This document shows positions 6,976 to 8,172 of a DNA stretch of 8,172 nucleotides, piece by piece. A program made the translations under genes and the position numbers. The stretch's first letter is position 1. Every line of letters starts with the position of its first letter. The stretch is from an uncultured Haemophilus sp. (lineage in GTDB: Bacteria > Pseudomonadota > Gammaproteobacteria > Enterobacterales > Pasteurellaceae): the NCBI GenBank assembly GCA_902482195.1, contig CABSZQ010000042.1:1-8172 (forward strand), in the 5' to 3' direction. The notes below the pieces were generated by a model. It was not told where the DNA came from and made no database searches. It worked only from the letters and a program-made list of their open reading frames with translations.

Positions 6976-6984
6976 ATTCTATCA
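6976..6984 (-). promoter_or_regulatory. Putative extended -10 promoter for rsfS-rlmH-mrdA-rodA
   Basis: On the minus strand TGATAGAAT gives a TGn extension plus a -10 hexamer TAGAAT (5 of 6 matches). The bases 17 upstream (TACCCC) are not a usable -35, so this would be an extended -10 type. The start point would be near 6969, giving a leader of about 22 bases that includes the rsfS Shine-Dalgarno. A second, weaker -10-like TAAAAT lies further upstream near 7020. Confidence 0.45.
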
Positions 6985-7060
6985 TTGAATGAGGGAAAGG
7001 GGTAGGCTTAGGGCGGATTTTATTTGAATTGTTTTATGGTCGTAATGCTGCTTAGTAATA

Positions 7061-7091
7061 AAACTTGGGGCAGTTATTCTGCCCCAAGTTT
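7061..7091 (-). terminator. Intrinsic terminator of the transporter gene
   Basis: A perfect 13-bp stem (7061-7073 with 7079-7091, core CTTGGGGCAG) closes a 5-base loop. In minus-strand RNA it is followed by a UUUUAUUA tail. It begins 9 bases after the transporter stop codon. On the plus strand the tail would be only UUUGAAAGG, so it acts for the minus-strand transcript. The rest of the 153-base gap (6948-7060) holds the putative rsfS promoter and nothing else I recognise. Confidence 0.93.
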
Positions 7092-7100
7092 GAAAGGATA

Positions 7101-8172
7101 TTAAACCCATAAAAGAATCGCTAACAATTGCGGTGAAATGATCCGTAAGAACATTGTGAGCGGATAGACTGTCGCATAGGAGAGTGCGGCGGCACCGCTT
7201 CCTTCTTTCAGTTCATTCGCGAAAGCAAGTGCAGGAGGATCCGTCATTGACCCTGCTAATAGACCACAGAGTGAAAGATAATTTAATTTTACATATAAAC
7301 GTGCAATGATACCTACAATCATTAATGGTACAAGAGTGATGAAAATACCATAGCCCATCCATTCAAGACCTGAGCCATTGGTGAGCGTGTCCACAAAGCT
7401 ACCACCAGATTTTAAACCGACTACAGCAAGGAAGAGCACAATACCAATTTCGCGTAAAGCTAAGTTAGCACTTGGTGGCATAAACCAATAGAGTTTACCG
7501 ATAGAGCCAATTCGAGCCAAGATCAATGCGACGACTAATGGTCCGCCTGCTAGCCCTAATTTTAATGCCACAGGGAAGCCTGGAATATAGAAAGGAATGG
7601 AGCCGAGTAATACCCCTAAGCCAATCCCAATAAACACTGGCAACATTTGTACTTGTAACAGTTTCTGTTTGGCGTTCCCGATCACTGAAATTGCTTGGTT
7701 GAGAATATCAGTTTTACCCACCATGTGTAATACATCACCAAATTGAAGTGTTGTATGTGCAGTTGGTACTAATTCGACACCTGCTCGGTTTAAACGTGAA
7801 ATGACTACACCGTATTTTTGATGAATGCCAAGATGACGAATTTGTTTTCCTAGAACCTTTTCATTTGTCACGACCACGCGTTCAGAACGAATTTCGCCAC
7901 TCAAGCTTGCGACCGGAACATCAACTTCTTCCCCGATAATAAGATGCATTTTTTTCAAGCCTTCAGGATTACCAACTAAATGCAAAATGTCACCAAGTTG
8001 AACATCGGTATCCGCTTTTGGCACAATGACTAATTCACCTCGTTTTAAGCGAGAACAAACTACATCTTCATCATCAAAACCTGGAATCTCAATCAAATGG
8101 ATGCCGTTGAGATTGGTATTGGTGACTTTTAGAGACATGCTTTTGAGAGCCTCTTTGTCGTGGCCACTTTCC
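7101..8172 (-). CDS. yidE: YidE/AspT-type putative transporter with RCK_C domains (5' part outside window)
   Basis: This is the C-terminal 356 residues or so of a membrane protein of the aspartate-alanine exchanger (AspT) family, closest in layout to E. coli YidE (about 550 aa), whose substrate is unknown. The frame stays open to the right edge, and the Met codon at 8138 is internal. Counting from that Met, two TrkA-C (RCK_C) domains occupy about 3-72 and 84-155, each with a LxxGDxLHxVG motif (residues 48-56 and 131-141). They are followed by a membrane domain of five or six helices (163-344). Typical AAE-family segments are [16 protein letters not shown] at 193-208 and [17 protein letters not shown] at 291-307. 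RCK_C domains usually bind small regulatory ligands, so transport may be ligand-gated (inference). It is followed by a strong terminator and is therefore probably transcribed apart from rsfS. Confidence 0.9.
   Translation of the reverse strand, partial: ESGHDKEALKSMSLKVTNTNLNGIHLIEIPGFDDEDVVCSRLKRGELVIVPKADTDVQLGDILHLVGNPEGLKKMHLIIGEEVDVPVASLSGEIRSERVVVTNEKVLGKQIRHLGIHQKYGVVISRLNRAGVELVPTAHTTLQFGDVLHMVGKTDILNQAISVIGNAKQKLLQVQMLPVFIGIGLGVLLGSIPFYIPGFPVALKLGLAGGPLVVALILARIGSIGKLYWFMPPSANLALREIGIVLFLAVVGLKSGGSFVDTLTNGSGLEWMGYGIFITLVPLMIVGIIARLYVKLNYLSLCGLLAGSMTDPPALAFANELKEGSGAAALSYATVYPLTMFLRIISPQLLAILLWV

Noticed and set aside
7182..7191. AGAGTGCGGC in the transporter gene as an uptake signal
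   Set aside because: Two mismatches to the 9-base core and a GC-rich flank; explained by coding for Ala-rich residues.

Overview
The window is a conserved housekeeping stretch from a Haemophilus-type member of the Pasteurellaceae. Three things support this. The gene order (YidE-type transporter, rsfS, rlmH, mrdA, rodA, rlpA, dacA, ybeD, lipB) is, from memory, the order of the H. influenzae HI0035-HI0027 block. Four exact copies of the Haemophilus DNA uptake signal core AAGTGCGGT are present. The DNA is AT-rich. Some PBP2 residues differ from the H. influenzae protein as I remember it, so a related species such as H. parainfluenzae is a reasonable but unproven guess.

All nine genes lie on the minus strand and are read from right to left. 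At the right edge is the 3' two thirds of a YidE/AspT-type transporter gene (7101 to the window end), closed by a strong intrinsic terminator (7061-7091). After a 153-base gap with a probable extended -10 promoter come rsfS (ribosome silencing factor), rlmH (23S rRNA pseudouridine methyltransferase), mrdA (PBP2) and rodA (SEDS glycosyltransferase). mrdA and rodA overlap by one base. A small hairpin sits on the rodA stop codon, followed by a plausible promoter for rlpA (lytic transglycosylase) and dacA (D,D-carboxypeptidase, PBP5/6 type). A 14-bp hairpin after dacA separates it from ybeD (DUF493) and lipB (octanoyltransferase), which are one base apart. lipB is cut by the left edge just after its catalytic cysteine.

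The genes form three functional groups. PBP2 and RodA are the transpeptidase and glycosyltransferase of the elongasome that builds the lateral wall, while DacA and RlpA trim and cleave peptidoglycan afterwards. RsfS and RlmH act on the ribosome. LipB, with YbeD of unknown role, starts protein lipoylation. The hairpins and promoters suggest four transcription units: transporter | rsfS-rlmH-mrdA-rodA | rlpA-dacA | ybeD-lipB, with read-through possible at the weaker hairpins.

I found no mobile element, CRISPR array, tRNA, rRNA or accessory system, and no convincing new biological system. The most interesting details are an A10 coding tract in rlpA placed so that one-base slippage would remove the SPOR domain, the absence of any lipobox cysteine in this RlpA, and two strand-specific hairpins that divide the cluster. 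No gene-free stretch exceeds 300 bases.
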